Positions 17,830-25,851 of a stretch of DNA of 46,257 nt are shown here, in pieces (the first letter of the stretch is position 1; every line of letters begins with the position of its first letter). The position numbers and the translations under genes are program-made. The notes under the pieces were generated by a model. The model ran no database searches and was not told the origin of the DNA. It saw only the letters and a list, made by a program, of their open reading frames with translations. Origin of the DNA: Terriglobia bacterium (GTDB taxonomy: Bacteria; Acidobacteriota; Terriglobia; Bryobacterales; Bryobacteraceae); the NCBI GenBank assembly GCA_020073115.1, contig JAIQFU010000010.1, forward strand, positions 1 to 46,257, in the 5' to 3' direction.

Positions 17830-18795
17830 TTATGTGCGCGCCAGGAGGGCATTGCGCAGGGCCGGCAGAGTGGCCCGGTGGTCGCCGCAAAAATAGAAGC
17901 TCGCGCCGCCATCGGCGACGGTTCGGACCAGGATGGTCTTATAGGGCCGGAAGTAATACCCGGGATCGGATTTCGGCAGCTCCGCATGGATTTCGCCGCT
18001 GATGGGCAGCAGATCGAAAACCGCAGTGGCGAAGTTTCGAATGGTCCTGCCCCGCTGGCGCGCCACGTTCCGCGCCATTGACAACGCCTTCAGATATACC
18101 TCCGGCCCCATGACTGCCGAGCCGAAGCTCATCATAACGCCGCCCTCCAGCCGCTCGACAGAGCGGGCGAAGATCAGGAAATCGTTGTAGCTGGCGGCGC
18201 CCAACGCGGCTCCGTCGCAGTTCGGATGCTCATGGATTATGTCGTAGCCGATTCCCACGTGTACGGTCACCGGCACGCCCACCCGGTACGCCGCGCCGAA
18301 TACCGAGAGAGGCTTGAAGGGAAAATCACTCGCCTCGATATGCCGCCCCACGTTTTCTCCCAGTCCGAGCGACTCCGCCGCCGCCTCGCGGATCCATTCG
18401 TTCAGCTCACCCGTCTCGCGCCACAAGCCGAACTCCCCCGAGCGGATGTACCGGGCCACGCTCTCCGTTGTGGCCCCGATGCGCGCGAGTTCGTAATCGT
18501 GAATGGCTCCCGCGCCGTTTACGGCGATGTGGTCGATCCACCCGCGCTCGAGGAGGTCGATGATATGCCGGCCCACCCCCGCGCGCAGCACGTGGGCGCC
18601 CATCATCAGAATCCGTGCGGCGCCCGCCTGACGGGCCCCCGATAGCCGTGCGGCAAGCGCCGGAAGGTCCCGGTGGTCGAAGGGCGGCGCCACGTCGTCC
18701 AGCGCGAGCCAATGCCCGGCGCGCAAATCGTGCGCCCGTTCGGCCAGCGGTTTCAACTCGAGCTGCGCACGGTCAAAGAATTCGTATCGAGACAT
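17830..18795 (-). CDS. Deoxyhypusine-synthase-like protein of unknown role
   Basis: This 321-residue cytoplasmic protein has no signal peptide or membrane segment. A glycine-rich 'AVNGAGAIHDYELARIGAT' stretch, 'SVARYIRSGEFGLWRET' and 'VTVHVGIGYDIIHEHP' recall bacterial members of the deoxyhypusine synthase-like superfamily (NAD-binding Rossmann-type fold). Bacteria have no eIF5A substrate, so true deoxyhypusine synthesis is unlikely. It is the last gene of the minus-strand group alcohol dehydrogenase, SDR, HAD, this gene, 33 bases after the HAD stop, with AAGGA directly before its ATG. The pairing with a HAD phosphatase suggests a cytoplasmic step in metabolism of the sugar released by the locus. 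The family assignment is tentative and the function unknown. Confidence 0.6.
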   Translation of the reverse strand: MSRYEFFDRAQLELKPLAERAHDLRAGHWLALDDVAPPFDHRDLPALAARLSGARQAGAARILMMGAHVLRAGVGRHIIDLLERGWIDHIAVNGAGAIHDYELARIGATTESVARYIRSGEFGLWRETGELNEWIREAAAESLGLGENVGRHIEASDFPFKPLSVFGAAYRVGVPVTVHVGIGYDIIHEHPNCDGAALGAASYNDFLIFARSVERLEGGVMMSFGSAVMGPEVYLKALSMARNVARQRGRTIRNFATAVFDLLPISGEIHAELPKSDPGYYFRPYKTILVRTVADGGASFYFCGDHRATLPALRNALLART

Positions 18796-18828
18796 TCCTT
18801 CGCACCATCCAGGGGCGCCCGGCCCGCT

Positions 18829-19629
18829 TTACTCCAGTATCCTGTTCAGCAATGCTTCCCACTCCAGATAATTGGGAATCACGTAGTCCGCGCCTACGCC
18901 GATCAGCCGGCGCCGCTTCCACTGGTCGGCAACGCGGCACTCAGGTTCATCCGTGGCGACCCCAACCGCCACACCGCCTACTCGCTTCACCTCTTCGATC
19001 TCCACATATCCGTCGCCGAACCCGATCAACTCGCCTCCGCACACGTCGGACGACGCGAGCATCCGCTGGATTACGATACGTTTCGAGAAGCTTTGATAAT
19101 CGTCCAGCGCGCCGTACACTCCACCGTCGAAGTAGCGGGTGACATCCAGCAGATCCGCCTCTTCCTTCATGAAGGGCTCATCCGTTCCGCTTGCCAGGTA
19201 AAGGCGCAAACCGCGCTCTCGGAGCGCTTCGAGCAACGCGCGAGATCCCGGCACCAGAAACTGCGAAGGTGGGTAATGGCCGCGGCGCAGACCTTCGACG
19301 CGATCGCGGATCACGTCCGACAGCCGCTCCAGATACCGGCGCTTGTACGCCAGCGGATCGAGGGCTGCCGCTCCGCGCAGCTTGACCTGCGCGGCCAACT
19401 CAATCATCTGGTAAATCGTCTCTTGTCCAGTGAGCCGCCATACGAACCCCTCGACGACCTGCCGCAGTTCCTCTTCCGTCTCGCCCGACTGAGCCTCCGT
19501 GAGGGCCTCCACCATCATCGGAACCATCACCTGCATCCAGCCGGTCCGAATCAGGGAGAGACTGCCGTCGAAATCGAATAGCGCTACTTTTGCGCGTTGC
19601 GCCGTGGCGCGCCGAATGATCTCAATCAT
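18829..19629 (-). CDS. HAD-superfamily hydrolase
   Basis: This 266-residue haloacid-dehalogenase-fold phosphatase shows all four motifs: I DFDGS with Asp19 and Asp21; II the SGT at about 147-149; III Lys183 in FSKRIV; IV GDGYVE at 205-210. A large helical cap domain between motifs I and II (about 25-130) is of the C1 type seen in beta-phosphoglucomutase and phosphoglycolate phosphatase relatives. It probably removes phosphate from a small sugar phosphate or acts as a phosphosugar mutase. It lies 39 bases after the truncated SDR and 33 bases before the deoxyhypusine-synthase-like gene, so all are probably co-transcribed. Confidence 0.8.
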   Translation of the reverse strand: MIEIIRRATAQRAKVALFDFDGSLSLIRTGWMQVMVPMMVEALTEAQSGETEEELRQVVEGFVWRLTGQETIYQMIELAAQVKLRGAAALDPLAYKRRYLERLSDVIRDRVEGLRRGHYPPSQFLVPGSRALLEALRERGLRLYLASGTDEPFMKEEADLLDVTRYFDGGVYGALDDYQSFSKRIVIQRMLASSDVCGGELIGFGDGYVEIEEVKRVGGVAVGVATDEPECRVADQWKRRRLIGVGADYVIPNYLEWEALLNRILE

Positions 19630-19668
19630 TCCCTCGCTTCCCCGCTTCCTGGAGTGGACTCTCGCGAT

Positions 19669-20392
19669 TCAAACTGTTTGCCTATCGTGTTTTCGCGCTT
19701 CGGATAGAGTTGCCTTGGTGGCGCCCGTGGATATCCCGCCATCTACGAGCAGCGTCTGTCCAGTGATGTATTGAGACGCGTCCGAAGCCAGAAACACGAT
19801 AGCGCCATCAAGATCATTGGGCTTTCCGGGGCGCTTCAGTGGAATCCGATCGCACAAGTACTCAACCCACGCCTCGTTAGCATAAAGGGCTTCGTTCTGT
19901 TTCGTCTTGAACCATCCCGGCGCAAGGCAGTTCACCGTAATGCCAAACGGGCCCCAATCGTCGGCCAGGCTCATGGTCAACTGCTTCACGCCGCCGCGAC
20001 TCGCGCAGTAGGGCCCCAGGCCGGCATAACCGAAAACACTCGTCGCCGAGCCAATGTTAATAATTCGCCCGCATTTGTTCGGGATCATCTTCTTTGCAAT
20101 AGCCTGGGCCACAAAGAAGGTCCCGCGCAGGTTCGTGTCGAGTACCGTGTTCCAGTCTTCCCAACTTACATCGAGCGCCTGCTTGCGGATGTTGCAGCCC
20201 GCGTTGTTAACCAGGATATCGATCCTGCCGTATGCGGCCTGGGCTGCATCGGCCATTTTCTGGATGCTGCTGAGATCCCGCACGTCCAGTTCGACCGGCG
20301 CCGCGCGGCGCCCCCTGCGTTCAACTTCGCGCCGGAACGGATCGAGCGACTCGAGCTTCCGCGCCGTGATCACTAAATCCGCGCTCAGTCAT
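19669..20392 (-). pseudogene. SDR oxidoreductase lacking its N-terminal cofactor-binding segment
   Basis: The frame from the GTG at 20373 encodes 234 residues of a classical SDR: NNAG motif (ILVNNAG), catalytic Ser (INIGSATS), Tyr in YCASRGG (the usual YxxxK has Arg-Gly-Gly here), and 'TGQTLLVDGG' at the end. The first approximately 40 residues, with the TGxxxGIG nucleotide-binding turn, are missing: coding homology begins at ADLVITARK, directly after an in-frame TGA. A possible relic of the original start is ATG ACT GAG at 20392-20384, preceded by AAGGA, which is out of frame with the rest. A deletion of roughly 110 bases between that ATG and 20380 would explain it. The alcohol dehydrogenase stop is only 10 bases upstream. 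The product is unlikely to bind NAD(P); an assembly error is the alternative. Confidence 0.72.
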
Positions 20393-20402
20393 GTCCTTGC
20401 GC

Positions 20403-21431
20403 CTACGGCTGTAAGATCACTTTCATAAGATTGGGCTCGCGACTAAAGAGGCGGCCGAACCACACACGGCCTTCCTCCAGGGGCGCAATTGCGCTAATCA
20501 GACGATCGACCCGAATGGCTTTGCGCGCGAGGAGATCGATACAGGCGGGGTATTCGCCCGCGGAAGCGCAAGAACCCATGACGCGTATTTGCCGGGTCAC
20601 GATCCACTGCAGCGGGAATTCTACTTTCGGGGAGATGTTCCCCACAAGGGTCAGAGCGCCGCCTTTGCGAAGACTCTCCGCCGCGGCCCGCAAGGTCTCC
20701 GAAGTGCCGACAACCTCCACCCCGATATCGGCGCCACGGCCCGAATACGCACGCACCTCGGCCGGAACGTCGCATCCGCCGGCATTCAAACAGAGGTCGG
20801 CTCCATACTCCCGAGCCAACTTCAGCCGGTTTTCGTCGAGGTCTACCGCAACAATTCGACTGCATCCTGCGAGGCGGAGCGCTTGAATCACTAAAAGGCC
20901 GATCATTCCAGCGCCGACCACCACGGCGGTGTCGCCCAGTTTTACAGGCGTCAATCCGACAGCATGGACCGCCACCGATACGGCCTCGATCATGGCCCCC
21001 TGCTCAAACGTGAGGCCCTCGGGAAGCGAATAGACGATGTGTTCCGGGACGGTTAAGAACTCCGCAAATGCGCCGTCTCGGCAATACTCGCCTACCGATG
21101 CGCCGAGCACTCGGCGGTCGTCACAGAGGTTGACCTCCCCCCGGCGGCAGAAATGACATCGTCCGCATGAAACGGTGGAATCGAACGTGACGCGGTCTCC
21201 GGCCTGAAACCGCGTTACCCGCTTTCCGGTTCGGAACACGATGCCGGAGGCCTCGTGACCCATAATCACAGGCGGAATTCGCCGTCCCGTGCTCCCATCG
21301 TATCCGTGAACATCGCTCCCACAGATGCCGCAAGCTTTCACGCGCACCAGCACATCGTCCGGCCCGACCGCCGGCTCCGGCATCTCGACTAACTCGAGTG
21401 TCTTGTATTCCTTGAGTAACAGTGCTCGCAT
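20403..21431 (-). CDS. Zinc-dependent medium-chain alcohol/polyol dehydrogenase
   Basis: The product is a 342-residue MDR-family dehydrogenase starting MRALLLKEYKTLEL; an in-frame start at 21440 adds three residues. Catalytic zinc ligands are in CGICGSD and GHE (IMGHEASG), and structural zinc cysteines in CGRCHFCRRGEVNLC. The nucleotide-binding turn is VVVGAGMIGLLV. It resembles sorbitol, threonine and galactitol dehydrogenases, so it probably oxidises a sugar alcohol or sugar acid in the cytoplasm. It heads the group that continues with the broken SDR, the HAD protein and the deoxyhypusine-synthase-like protein. No TTGACA-type promoter or operator is seen between it and the ISL3 fragment upstream; it may once have been read from the promoter at 22036-22059, now separated by the insertion. 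Confidence 0.85.
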   Translation of the reverse strand: MRALLLKEYKTLELVEMPEPAVGPDDVLVRVKACGICGSDVHGYDGSTGRRIPPVIMGHEASGIVFRTGKRVTRFQAGDRVTFDSTVSCGRCHFCRRGEVNLCDDRRVLGASVGEYCRDGAFAEFLTVPEHIVYSLPEGLTFEQGAMIEAVSVAVHAVGLTPVKLGDTAVVVGAGMIGLLVIQALRLAGCSRIVAVDLDENRLKLAREYGADLCLNAGGCDVPAEVRAYSGRGADIGVEVVGTSETLRAAAESLRKGGALTLVGNISPKVEFPLQWIVTRQIRVMGSCASAGEYPACIDLLARKAIRVDRLISAIAPLEEGRVWFGRLFSREPNLMKVILQP

Positions 21432-21523
21432 GGCAACCAACTTTCGGCTCTGCGCAGGAATCTGACAGGCTCCCAGACTGACGGGCTTTCGGCCCGCAGC
21501 GTCTTTCGGCTACACTCGGCAGT

Positions 21524-21829
21524 TTGAGAGACAGCGATTGGACCAGGATCCTGGGCTGGCCGGGCTACAGGGTTTATTGGAACGAGATCGACGAACAGGC
21601 CAAGACTCTGAAACTGTGGGTGCGTCGGAAGGCAGGGAACCGGAGGCTGGTGTGCTCCGGTTGCGGACGCCGGGTGAGCGAACTCCACGAGGTTTATGAA
21701 CGGGAGGTGCGCGATCTGCCGTGCTTTGAATACCGCACGACGGTGGCGCCCTTCAGCAAGCGATTCGAAGAGATTGTGGGCCAGGCTTGCGAGAGTGCGG
21801 CGGCGCGGCAAGTCGCGCGACGATTCGGC
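21524..21829 (+). pseudogene. ISL3-family transposase fragment, internally deleted
   Basis: From a TTG at 21524 the frame encodes an ISL3-type N-terminus: a leading segment (DWTRILGWPGYRVYWNEID), a first zinc knuckle CSGCGRR and a conserved 'EREVRDLP' stretch. At about 21745 the sequence jumps from FEYRTTV to APFSKRFEE, skipping the segment that normally carries the second zinc knuckle. Homology ends at VARRFG (about 21829), where the frame runs into antisense of a GntR gene. The DDE catalytic domain is absent, so it cannot transpose. It is oriented opposite to the surrounding genes and separates a GntR stub from the alcohol dehydrogenase. No clear terminal inverted repeats or target duplication were identified. 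Confidence 0.8.
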
Positions 21830-21832
21830 GCT

Positions 21833-21955
21833 CGACAACGCGGCGCCGAGGGGATACTGACCACGCAGGATTTTGTCCCGGATCGACTGGTAGGCTCGTT
21901 CCGACAAGCTCTCGTCAGCGCGGAATCGGTTGGACGTACTCACATGTCGCAACAT
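21833..21955 (-). pseudogene. GntR-family regulator, 5' stub only
   Basis: Forty-one residues of a GntR-type winged-helix domain start at the ATG at 21955. ESLSERAYQSIRDKILRGQ and then YPLGAALS match the first helix and turn of the regulator at the right end of the window almost residue for residue (ESLSDRAYELIRDKILRGQ, YPLGTALS). After Ser41 the frame enters antisense of the ISL3 transposase fragment, so the recognition helix and the effector domain are gone. Its upstream region keeps an operator-like palindrome (22036-22047). It is a decayed paralogue of the right-end regulator. Confidence 0.8.
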
Positions 21956-22035
21956 GATTCTCAGTCAGCTCCGAACAGACCCGCCGCCGAACCGCCCACA
22001 GGAGAACGCGGCAACCGTATCAACACGGCCCCAAA

Positions 22036-22059
22036 CTGACATATCAAACGTCGAGTATA
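22036..22059 (-). promoter_or_regulatory. Operator and -10 box of the broken GntR gene
   Basis: CTGACATATCAA (22036-22047) matches the palindrome CTGATATATCAG at 10 of 12 positions. On the minus strand it follows a TATACT -10 box (22054-22059) by 6 bases. No good TTGACA is found 16-18 bases further upstream, so the promoter is weak or decayed. The site lies 80 bases before the start of the GntR stub, which suggests that the lost regulator was autoregulated. Confidence 0.5.
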
Positions 22060-22086
22060 CCTGACGAAGACATAAGCCGGTGCGAA

Positions 22087-23358
22087 TCATTGGGCAACCC
22101 GGGGCGCTTCACGGGAATTCAAGTGCAGGACTTCGGGCAAGAACCAAACAATCGAAGCCGCAATCAAGGGCAGAATTCCGAATCCGAAGAATACCGGCAC
22201 GTACGAGTAGTGGTCCACAACCCAACCCGTCGCCAAACTGAAAATCATTCCACCGAAGCCTGCTCCCATGCTCGCAATACCCCAGACGGAACCCACCGTG
22301 TTCTTTGGAAATCTGTCCGCCGGCATCGCCAGCATGTTTGCGAGCGCTCCTGTGTACCCCAGCGTTGCTGTCGAGATCAGAGCAATTGACAGAAAGACGT
22401 TGGACACGAGCACTGCGGGGATCGCCGAGGTCATCAGCAATGCGAAACACAACACTGCGACCTTGCGCGCTCGGGCCACGGGAACGCCACGGTGCAACAG
22501 GGCGGCCCCGAATGCGCCGCCAATCAGGTTGCCCGCGTCGGCGGTTATGAACGGGATCCACGCAAACTTGCCGATGGATGCCAAGTCAAACCCACGTGCG
22601 CTCTTCAGGTATTGCGGAAACCAGAAGATGTAGAAGTACCAGACCGGGTCACTGAAGACCTTGGACAGGGTAAACATGCAGATCCACCGGTTCCGCAGAA
22701 GCGTGGAAGCCGGGAGGGGTGGTTCCGTGACCTCCGTGCGGACGTTCTGCGGGGTAGAGTAGAGCAATAGCCACGCGATCAGCCAGAGAATGCCGGCGCC
22801 GCCGACCATCAGGAAGGCGCTTCGCCAGCCCGACTGAAGAACGATCCAGGCCACCAGGGGCGGCGCAACAACGGCCCCAATAGAAGAGCCGCTATTAAAG
22901 ATACCCGACGCCAGGGCCCGCTCCTTGACAGGAAACCACTCGGCCACAACCTTTACCGCGGCCGGCCAGTTGCCCGCCTCGCCCATACCTAACAGGAAAC
23001 GAAACGCGCCCAGGCTGAACGACCCTCGGGCGAGCGAATGCAGCATCGCGGCGGCGCTCCACCACCCAATGCAGATGGCGTAGCCCAGTTTCGTGCCCAA
23101 GCGGTCAATCATCGGGCCCGAAACGCCGTTCATGATGGTGTAAGCCAGCATGAATGCGAAGACGACACGCGAGTAGCCCACATTGGTCATGTGAAACTGC
23201 TCGGTAATGACAGGCGCCACTACGGAAAGAGTCTGGCGGTCCAGGTAGTTGATGACGGTGGCGAAGAAAACGAGGCCGATCATCAGCCATCGGCGGCGGG
23301 AAATTGCGCCCGTGATGAGGTCCTTATCTGCTAATCTCGCGCCGGAATTTATGGACAC
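22087..23358 (-). CDS. MFS transporter, hexuronate (ExuT/ACS) type
   Basis: The 423-residue protein has 12 predicted membrane helices. It resembles the anion:cation symporter branch of MFS that takes up hexuronates, glucarate and related sugar acids, with the characteristic first-helix segment VINYLDRQTLSVVAP and an N-terminal loop motif GPMIDRLGTKLGY. 'GEAGNWPAAVKVVAEWFP' after helix 4 is also typical. The GTG at 23358 is used as start; its ribosome site is weak, and a start slightly downstream is possible but would approach helix 1. It follows the fucosidase gene by 45 bases and is probably read from the same operator-controlled promoter (25005-25052). Likely role: uptake across the inner membrane of the acidic sugar released by the locus. 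Confidence 0.85.
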   Translation of the reverse strand: MSINSGARLADKDLITGAISRRRWLMIGLVFFATVINYLDRQTLSVVAPVITEQFHMTNVGYSRVVFAFMLAYTIMNGVSGPMIDRLGTKLGYAICIGWWSAAAMLHSLARGSFSLGAFRFLLGMGEAGNWPAAVKVVAEWFPVKERALASGIFNSGSSIGAVVAPPLVAWIVLQSGWRSAFLMVGGAGILWLIAWLLLYSTPQNVRTEVTEPPLPASTLLRNRWICMFTLSKVFSDPVWYFYIFWFPQYLKSARGFDLASIGKFAWIPFITADAGNLIGGAFGAALLHRGVPVARARKVAVLCFALLMTSAIPAVLVSNVFLSIALISTATLGYTGALANMLAMPADRFPKNTVGSVWGIASMGAGFGGMIFSLATGWVVDHYSYVPVFFGFGILPLIAASIVWFLPEVLHLNSREAPRVAQ

Positions 23359-23403
23359 GGTTCTGGTTCCGAAAAGAAATCGGCTGGTAAACGTTTTCCG
23401 GAC

Positions 23404-24924
23404 TTATGCCAGGTCCTGGCGGATCTCGAACCCCCATGCGAACCGGCACGGACGCCTGGATTCGTCCTGCATTCCGGGCGGCAACTGCACTTCCAGACCG
23501 TCCGCAGATACGCTCCACTTCAACGGTTCGGCCGTCCCTAGCATCCGAATTGTGGAGCCATTGGCCGGCTTCACTGTACGGATGAGCATCTTGTCGCCGG
23601 GCCATTTCAGGGAGAAAGCGTATACCGTCCGGTTGTCCTTGGTTCTGGTGAACCGCAGGTCCGCTCCCTCGGCCCAAAACTCGCCCTCGCGGCCGCGTGA
23701 AGAGTAGATTCCGGTCCCGTTCACCTTCAGCCATTCACCAACCTCCTTCAATTGGCTTATAGCCGTGGGGTGGAACCGGCCTTGGCCATCCGGACCGATC
23801 CCCACCATGAAGTTGCCGCCTTTGGCTACGGAATCGACCAGGTTTCGCACGATCCACGGGGCGCCTTTGTAGTTTTGAGAAATCGGCTCGTAGGAGAAGG
23901 AAGTTCCCAAAGGGTAGATCACGAACCAGGGCGTATCCGTGTTTTCTTTTCTGCCCGGTACGAAGCCTTCGGGGGTGTAGTAGTCACCGTAGTTGCCAAT
24001 GCCCCGGGCGCGGAGCATCACATCCGGCTGTAATTCCCTCAGGCGCAGAACCGTTTCCCGGATCCTGGGCCATATCTTCGGCCCAAACCACATGTCAAGG
24101 CAGACCATGTCGATCGGTCCATATTGGGTCAGCAATTCACTGAGTTGAGCGCGATGCCGCGCCACCATGCGATCGACCTCTTCCGGCGTTGGATCGGGAA
24201 CGGTCACCATCAAATCTCCCAGCCGTTGTTTCGCTGTCGCGAAATCCCTGGTCAGGATGTTGGAAGAAGGCGTCTGCAGGGGATGGTAGATATAGGGCCG
24301 GAAATCTGCGTCGTACCAGTCCGGGTGGGAGAAATACAGATCGATCTTAATATTCCGCTTCCTGGCTGCATCACACAGTTCTTTCACGACATCCCGGCGG
24401 AAGGGCGTCTCCGCGATGCTATAGGCAAGATCGCAGGGCTCCATGCGCGGACCACCCGGAGCCGTCCAATCCGTCCGTTGCCGAACACGCGTGCGCGTGT
24501 GGTACATGGAGAAGCCGTCGTGGTGTTTAGAAGTGAAAGCAAACATCTTCATGCCGCCCGCGGCAAAGAGATCCGTCCACTCATCGGCATTGAATCCCTG
24601 GGGATTCCAGGTCTTATACAACTGCTGATACCGCTGCCGCTCTGGAAAGGACATATTCAGAAACGGCCAGGATTCCTTCGGGTCACCTTTAATCGAGTAG
24701 AGTCCCCAATGCAACCGCACGCCATACTTGATATCGCGAAACGCCTCGTAGGCCTTTTCGGAAGCCCAACGGTATTGGGGAACCGGTACATCCTCGACGT
24801 AGGATTCCACTTGCCGGTAATGGGTGTCGGATTTAGGGAGAAAATGGTTTATGCGCTGAGCGGCAGCGCGCTGTAAGGCCGCGGGGGATGCCAGACCGGT
24901 GATTAAGAAGTCTCGGCGGTTCAT
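23404..24924 (-). CDS. Tat-exported GH29 alpha-L-fucosidase family protein
   Basis: Starting at the ATG at 24924 (AAGGAGG 5 bases upstream) the protein is 506 residues with a Tat-type leader (MNRRDFLITGLASPAALQ). The (beta/alpha)8 domain has the GH29 hallmarks RLHWGLYS near the start, FTSKHHDGFSMY, and a nucleophile-strand Asp in CLDMWFGP, where most members have WFDG. 'LVDSVAKGGNFMVGIGPDGQG' closes the barrel and a C-terminal beta-sandwich follows (about 410-506). GH29 enzymes hydrolyse alpha-linked L-fucose by a retaining mechanism; some members act on other sugars. A longer frame from 25077 would overlap the promoter and is rejected. It is first in an operon with the hexuronate-type transporter. 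Confidence 0.87.
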   Translation of the reverse strand: MNRRDFLITGLASPAALQRAAAQRINHFLPKSDTHYRQVESYVEDVPVPQYRWASEKAYEAFRDIKYGVRLHWGLYSIKGDPKESWPFLNMSFPERQRYQQLYKTWNPQGFNADEWTDLFAAGGMKMFAFTSKHHDGFSMYHTRTRVRQRTDWTAPGGPRMEPCDLAYSIAETPFRRDVVKELCDAARKRNIKIDLYFSHPDWYDADFRPYIYHPLQTPSSNILTRDFATAKQRLGDLMVTVPDPTPEEVDRMVARHRAQLSELLTQYGPIDMVCLDMWFGPKIWPRIRETVLRLRELQPDVMLRARGIGNYGDYYTPEGFVPGRKENTDTPWFVIYPLGTSFSYEPISQNYKGAPWIVRNLVDSVAKGGNFMVGIGPDGQGRFHPTAISQLKEVGEWLKVNGTGIYSSRGREGEFWAEGADLRFTRTKDNRTVYAFSLKWPGDKMLIRTVKPANGSTIRMLGTAEPLKWSVSADGLEVQLPPGMQDESRRPCRFAWGFEIRQDLA

Positions 24925-25004
24925 ACATGCCTCCTTATTGCCGCGCCCCCGATGCGGCCGATTCAGGGCCGGGTTAGCCGGCGAGGGCTCGAAGCGTTGC
25001 ATCC

Positions 25005-25052
25005 CTGATATATCAGTAAGCGATTGTAGCTCGTCTCCGGCATGCGCGTCAA
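25005..25052 (-). promoter_or_regulatory. Promoter and perfect operator of the fucosidase-MFS operon
   Basis: Minus strand: TTGACG (25047-25052), 18-base spacer, TACAAT (25023-25028), then the perfect palindrome CTGATATATCAG (25005-25016). The -35 box overlaps the stop codon of the upstream SDR gene (25049-25051). The fucosidase ATG is 81 bases beyond the operator. With 46018-46029 this is one of two exact palindromes in the window. Confidence 0.78.
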
Positions 25053-25801
25053 ACCATTCGCATGGCCATACCGCCATCCACGGGAACTTCGGCGCCGGTA
25101 ATGAAGTCGTTCTCCGCTAATGCCGCAAGCGCCGCCGCCACGTCTTCCGGCCGCCCTTCCCGATGCAGCGGAATCCGGTTCTCGATATTATTTGCGACCT
25201 GTTCGGCCGTAAGATACTCCTGAAACCTGGTCCGAATGATGCCGGGAGAAACGCAATTCACGCGGATGTTCGAATCAGCCAGTTCGCGCGCCAACACCCG
25301 CGTGAATTGGGGGATGGCCCCCTTGGCCACGCCGTAGGCGATAGCGCCCTGACAACCCCGGTTTCCCGCGGCCGAGGAAATCAGCAGGATGGCGCCCCCG
25401 CCGCGCTCCACCATATGCGGAACAGCGGCCCGGGCGAGATGAAATACTGCATGGACATGAATCTCGAAAGCCTTGTACCAAAGACAGGGGTCGATTTCGA
25501 GCAGGCCGCCTGGCGCCGGGCCACCCGCGCAATGGACAAGAACGTCCAACTGCCCAAGGGCGTCAACGGTACGCTCGACGCAAGCGGCCGCCTGAACTGG
25601 TTCCGCAACGTCAGCCGAAATCGTCAGAGCCCTACGATTCAGGGCCTCCACGTCTCGTTTCACGCCCTGGGCGAGAAGGTCGTCGGCCGGCAAACCGCAA
25701 ATCGCGATATCAGCCCCGAGAAAAGCGAACTCGCGCGCAGTGGCCGCGCCGATGCCGCTGCTCCCACCTGTAATCAGGCAAACCTTTCCGTCGAGTTTCA
25801 T
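25049..25801 (-). CDS. Short-chain dehydrogenase/reductase (SDR)
   Basis: This complete 250-residue classical SDR carries the nucleotide-binding motif TGGSSGIG at about 11-18, the catalytic Ser in LLISSAAG, and Tyr-xxx-Lys in YGVAKG. The C-terminal 'FITGAEVPVDGGMAM' completes it. It is cytoplasmic with no signal. It probably oxidises or reduces a sugar acid or keto sugar derived from the glycan, as uronate and aldonate dehydrogenases of this family do; the substrate is inferred from context only. It follows the nitrilase-fold gene by 50 bases and is probably read from the promoter at 27012-27055. Unlike the SDR at 19669-20392 it keeps its full N-terminus. Confidence 0.88.
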   Translation of the reverse strand: MKLDGKVCLITGGSSGIGAATAREFAFLGADIAICGLPADDLLAQGVKRDVEALNRRALTISADVAEPVQAAACVERTVDALGQLDVLVHCAGGPAPGGLLEIDPCLWYKAFEIHVHAVFHLARAAVPHMVERGGGAILLISSAAGNRGCQGAIAYGVAKGAIPQFTRVLARELADSNIRVNCVSPGIIRTRFQEYLTAEQVANNIENRIPLHREGRPEDVAAALAALAENDFITGAEVPVDGGMAMRMV

Positions 25802-25851
25802 AGGGTCCTGGCTATTTTCTCCCTTTCATCGTCCGTTTGATGAGCCCGGCG

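Noticed and set aside
16671-18002. A 443-residue plus-strand open frame across Gfo-3 and the region upstream
   Set aside because: It is antisense to Gfo-3, crosses the promoter and operator, and runs into the deoxyhypusine-synthase-like gene. Its composition is that of a shadow frame.
21833-22039. Extension of the ISL3 frame to a 171-residue protein
   Set aside because: The part after VARRFG is antisense of the GntR stub and its upstream region, so the C-terminal third is not transposase.
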